DNA of 8,395 bases from Verrucomicrobiota bacterium (GTDB taxonomy: Bacteria; Verrucomicrobiota; Verrucomicrobiia; Chthoniobacterales; Xiphinematobacteraceae), in NCBI GenBank assembly GCA_003176035.1, contig PSRL01000200.1, forward strand, positions 1 to 8,395, in the 5' to 3' direction. Shown here piece after piece: positions 6,195 to 8,395 of the stretch. The position numbers and the translations under genes were made by a program. Numbering within the stretch: the stretch's first letter is position 1; each line of letters begins with the position of its first letter. The notes beneath the pieces are model-generated. The model was not told where the DNA came from, ran no database searches, and saw only the letters and a list, made by a program, of their open reading frames with translations.

Positions 6195-6257
6195 TGGGAT
6201 GCGTCCTCCCGTGTTGGCCCCCTCCCCAGAGAGCGAAGGCCAGCGTAAATTTATATA

Positions 6258-7313
6258 TTATACATGCCGCGTGCTTTCCCCCTTGGACAAACCGCAAGGA
6301 AAGAGAATCGAGCGACACGGTTGCTGAGGCTGTTCCGCGCGCGAAATGACTCGCTTTAAAGCTGCAGCTCCTAATTCTTCCGAATTGACCGATGTTGTTG
6401 TCAAAATTGGAAGTCCAGCTGGCTGCGGATGCGCATTTCCGTGAAAACCGGCCAACGAAACATCCTCAGGGATTCCAAATCCTGCCTTTTGTAGCTGTTG
6501 ACAGAGAGAATACGCTAGCATTTGATTGGAACAAATCCACGCGTTCACACCCGCAGCCAACCGTGCATTCACAAGTTTCCCCGTCGAAAGAACATCAACG
6601 AGTTCAAGTGAACACATTTCCTCCGCAGTCACACGAATGACATTTTCGAGCTGGAATGGCAAATGGTGCGCCATGAGCGCCTCCACATACGCTCCGAACC
6701 GAGCGCATGAGGAATTCATCCGCGGACAAAATCCAAAAAAACCGATTTGAGAACGGCCGCCGGATACTAAGTGCGCAACCAGTTCAAGCATACCGCTTCG
6801 ATCCTCAATTCCAACACAATCAACACCCGGATAGGAATGAACGATTGAGACCACTGGCAAATTTTCGCTCAATATCCGCACCACCTCCTCAGGCCAACGA
6901 TGTAAAAGAATGAGCCCGCAAGTGTCACCCGTTGTCATCGCCATTGGTTGGGATTTGGGATCTAAAATCTGATGACAATTCTCGGGCATATAATGGTGCG
7001 AAATCAAACTGACCTTTAGCGTTATGGCCGCTTGACTTAGACCCGCCATGTACACGCTGTCGGAACCCGCCTGCCTTGCCTGAGAAAGCACCAAAACATT
7101 TTTTGTATTAAGGGCTGCTAGCCGATGTGTGTCCAAATAACCTAATGCTTGAGCCTCTTCCAGAATACGTTCTCGGGTGGTGGGATGAATACTCTTGGCA
7201 CCTCGTAACGCCCTGGAAACGGTCGAAATAGAGATCCCTAACCTTTGCGCTATTACAGCAAGATTAACATCTCTCTTTGCAAACCCCATCTCAACTAATG
7301 ATCGTCGTGGCAC
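6258..7313 (-). CDS. LacI-family transcriptional regulator
   Basis: A 351-residue DNA-binding regulator. The LacI helix-turn-helix spans about 17-36 (VNLAVIAQRLGISISTVSRAL) and is followed by the hinge region TTRERILEEAQALGY (45-59). The periplasmic-binding-protein-like effector domain runs from about 71 to 340. It shows GRSQIGFFG (186-194), ICSNQMLAYSL (260-270), IPEDVSLAGFHG (281-292) and LTTTSVNSEELGAAAL (304-319), all at typical family positions. I take the GTG at 7313 as start because AAAGGTGAT, a good Shine-Dalgarno, ends three bases before it. The ATG at 7289 has none. It converges on the NIL gene and stands alone, with no sugar transporter or glycoside hydrolase beside it, so its effector and targets cannot be named. 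Family call is very secure. Confidence 0.95.
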   Translation of the reverse strand: MPRRSLVEMGFAKRDVNLAVIAQRLGISISTVSRALRGAKSIHPTTRERILEEAQALGYLDTHRLAALNTKNVLVLSQARQAGSDSVYMAGLSQAAITLKVSLISHHYMPENCHQILDPKSQPMAMTTGDTCGLILLHRWPEEVVRILSENLPVVSIVHSYPGVDCVGIEDRSGMLELVAHLVSGGRSQIGFFGFCPRMNSSCARFGAYVEALMAHHLPFQLENVIRVTAEEMCSLELVDVLSTGKLVNARLAAGVNAWICSNQMLAYSLCQQLQKAGFGIPEDVSLAGFHGNAHPQPAGLPILTTTSVNSEELGAAALKRVISRAEQPQQPCRSILFPCGLSKGESTRHV

Positions 7314-7770
7314 AAGATCACCTTTAAATTAAGCCGCAGTGAAAAACCCTCATTCATAGCTTTCATAACGGAAAACCAGGCTCCGCCATTTTCCTTCCAC
7401 GGATAAAGACTCCAACACGATAATATCCAATCCATAAGTCAGCAAAATTCTTGTTCAAACAACGGAAAAATCCGGTACCTCTTCAGGCCCACGGCTCTCA
7501 AATGTGTGCACCAACCGACAAAGGCGTAATCATTTCAAAGATGTCTCGCTAAAGTACGGCTTTGCTTAATTCAAAACTTCAATACATGTAACATATAAAA
7601 ATTTATGTCCTGTCGCATTTTTATGAACCTTAGTCGAATCTTCATTTTTCTTAAGAACTTAGATTTGGAGCTTTTATTGCTCAATAAGGCAATGGCATAG
7701 TCAGCGCAGTTACTACCTAATGGGAACGACTACCAGATCTTCACCTGGTTCTTACAGCATTTATTAACTG

Positions 7771-7918
7771 AATAGTTACATGTTGCAAGAAAATGCCGTG
7801 AGGTTGCCGGCCTTTTGTCCCAGGATTTGTCGCCCCGACCGGTCCGTATCATCAAGATATGGCGCGGTCGTTGCTTCGCGCCTGAACCAAAACTTCCTGG
7901 CAACAACATGTAATTATT
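7771..7918. repeat. Inverted-repeat-bounded, GC-richer island with a strong internal hairpin
   Basis: AATAGTTACATGTTG (7771-7785) and CAACATGTAATTATT (7904-7918) are inverted repeats matching at 14 of 15 positions. Between them lies a GC-richer segment in AT-rich surroundings. Inside, CGACCG (7836-7841) pairs with CGGTCG (7865-7870), and after a 2x2 internal loop CCGTATC (7844-7850) pairs with GATATGG (7856-7862) around an ATCAA loop. This could be a small structured RNA, a mobile-element relic or a regulatory site. No known RNA family is recognised. Confidence 0.35.
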
Positions 7919-8069
7919 TGATTAAAAACGCTTTAACAAATTTTCGCGAAACTCCACGCAAAGCTTGCTCAGGTTTTTAAGAAAGCACAAGTGCCCGGGG
8001 CTTGCAAAAACAGCAGGAGCAATACACACAATTATCTAATCGAAAGAACGTTACGCTAAGAATTTCGTA

Positions 8070-8098
8070 AATGCTATTTTTGAGCTGAAAATAACATT
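8070..8098 (-). terminator. AT-rich hairpin downstream of PPK2, possible terminator
   Basis: AATGCTATTTT (8070-8080) and AAAATAACATT (8088-8098) form an 11-bp stem with one wobble pair and a 7-base loop, 25 bases past the PPK2 stop on the minus strand. It is long but AT-rich and lacks a clean T-tract, so termination is only plausible. A TAGCATT at 8112-8118 can also pair with AATGCTA at 8070-8076. Confidence 0.4.
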
Positions 8099-8123
8099 AA
8101 ATATCATTTATTAGCATTAATTG

Positions 8124-8395
8124 TCACTCCGCTGTTTCCAGAGCACGACGTGCTTGCTTGAGCTGTTGCATTTGGTCCGGAGTGATTTCAGGAAAACGAA
8201 GATCTAGGGAGCGCAGGGTTTCAATGATGACCTCAGCCACCATTAGCCTAGCAAACCATTTATTATCAGATGGTAGCACATACCAAGGTGCAAGGGGGGT
8301 TGCGGTATTCCGAATCATTTCCTGATAGGCGTGCATATAATCCGCCCAATAGCTTCGTTCTTTCAAATCCGAAGCGGAAAATTTCCAATTTTTAT
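8124..8395 (-). CDS. Polyphosphate kinase 2 (PPK2) family protein, C-terminal 89 residues only
   Basis: The minus-strand frame is open from the right edge to a TGA at 8124-8126, so only the C-terminal part is present. The visible residues show the PPK2 end pattern: NWKFS, then DLKERSYWADYMHAYQEMI, then APWYVLPSDNKWFARL with its DNKW core, then a final helix with DLRFPEI. PPK2 enzymes transfer phosphate between polyphosphate and nucleotides (GDP, ADP or AMP, depending on class). The Walker motifs that would help set class lie outside the window. The gene is followed by a possible AT-rich hairpin terminator. A TTG at 8366 is internal, not a start. Confidence 0.92.
   Translation of the reverse strand, partial: KNWKFSASDLKERSYWADYMHAYQEMIRNTATPLAPWYVLPSDNKWFARLMVAEVIIETLRSLDLRFPEITPDQMQQLKQARRALETAE

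Larger units (their letters stand above)
7314..8123. other. Long intergenic stretch without a convincing gene
   Basis: These 810 bases lie between the 3' end of the PPK2 gene and the start of the LacI gene. Near the LacI gene, GGAAAA (7370-7375) can pair with TTTTCC (7389-7394). Further right are the inverted-repeat-bounded island (7771-7918) and a hairpin just past the PPK2 stop, both listed separately. An open frame at 7780-7980 and a minus-strand frame across the same island have no recognisable motif and are rejected. No clear LacI promoter was found. Confidence 0.6.

Noticed and set aside
7287..7289. ATG at 7289 as the LacI-family start
   Set aside because: No ribosome-binding site precedes it, whereas AAAGGTGAT stands at the right distance before the GTG at 7313. 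Both keep the whole helix-turn-helix, so some doubt remains.
7780..7980. 66-codon open frame in the right intergenic region
   Set aside because: It overlaps the hairpin-rich island. There are no motifs, and the opposite strand has an equally meaningless frame.

Overview
The window looks like a chromosomal segment from a free-living bacterium, possibly of the Verrucomicrobiota. That placement is inference, from a bacterial major-royal-jelly/Yellow-type protein, a LacI regulator, a methionine-type operon behind a SAM riboswitch, and mostly weak or absent Shine-Dalgarno sequences. It was not tested by any search. There are no rRNA or tRNA genes, no CRISPR array and no recognisable transposase.

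Left part (1-3186): a leftward gene cut by the left edge encodes a secreted Yellow/MRJP-family beta-propeller protein. About 780 bases without a convincing gene follow, holding part of a dispersed repeat, a C-rich stretch and three AT-rich dyads. Next is a rightward 488-residue protein of unknown function, hydrophilic with internal repeats, closed by a textbook intrinsic terminator.

Centre (3187-6194): a 177-bp foldback repeat is followed by the clearest system in the window. A good -35/-10 promoter starts a transcript almost exactly at a SAM-I riboswitch. This leads into a threonine-synthase-like PLP enzyme, a ThiS/MoaD-like ubiquitin-fold sulfur carrier ending in Gly-Gly, and a stand-alone NIL-domain protein. 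SAM control of a threonine-synthase homologue makes little sense for threonine supply but fits methionine supply. The likeliest reading is that the enzyme makes homocysteine from an activated homoserine (probably O-phosphohomoserine), with sulfur delivered as a thiocarboxylate on the carrier. The NIL protein would be an accessory or sensing partner. No E1-like activating enzyme or sulfurtransferase is visible here, so it must lie elsewhere.

Right part (6195-8395): a convergent LacI-family regulator is followed by 810 bases with no convincing gene but with a GC-rich, hairpin-forming island between inverted repeats. The window ends with the C-terminal end of a polyphosphate kinase 2 gene on the minus strand, cut by the right edge.
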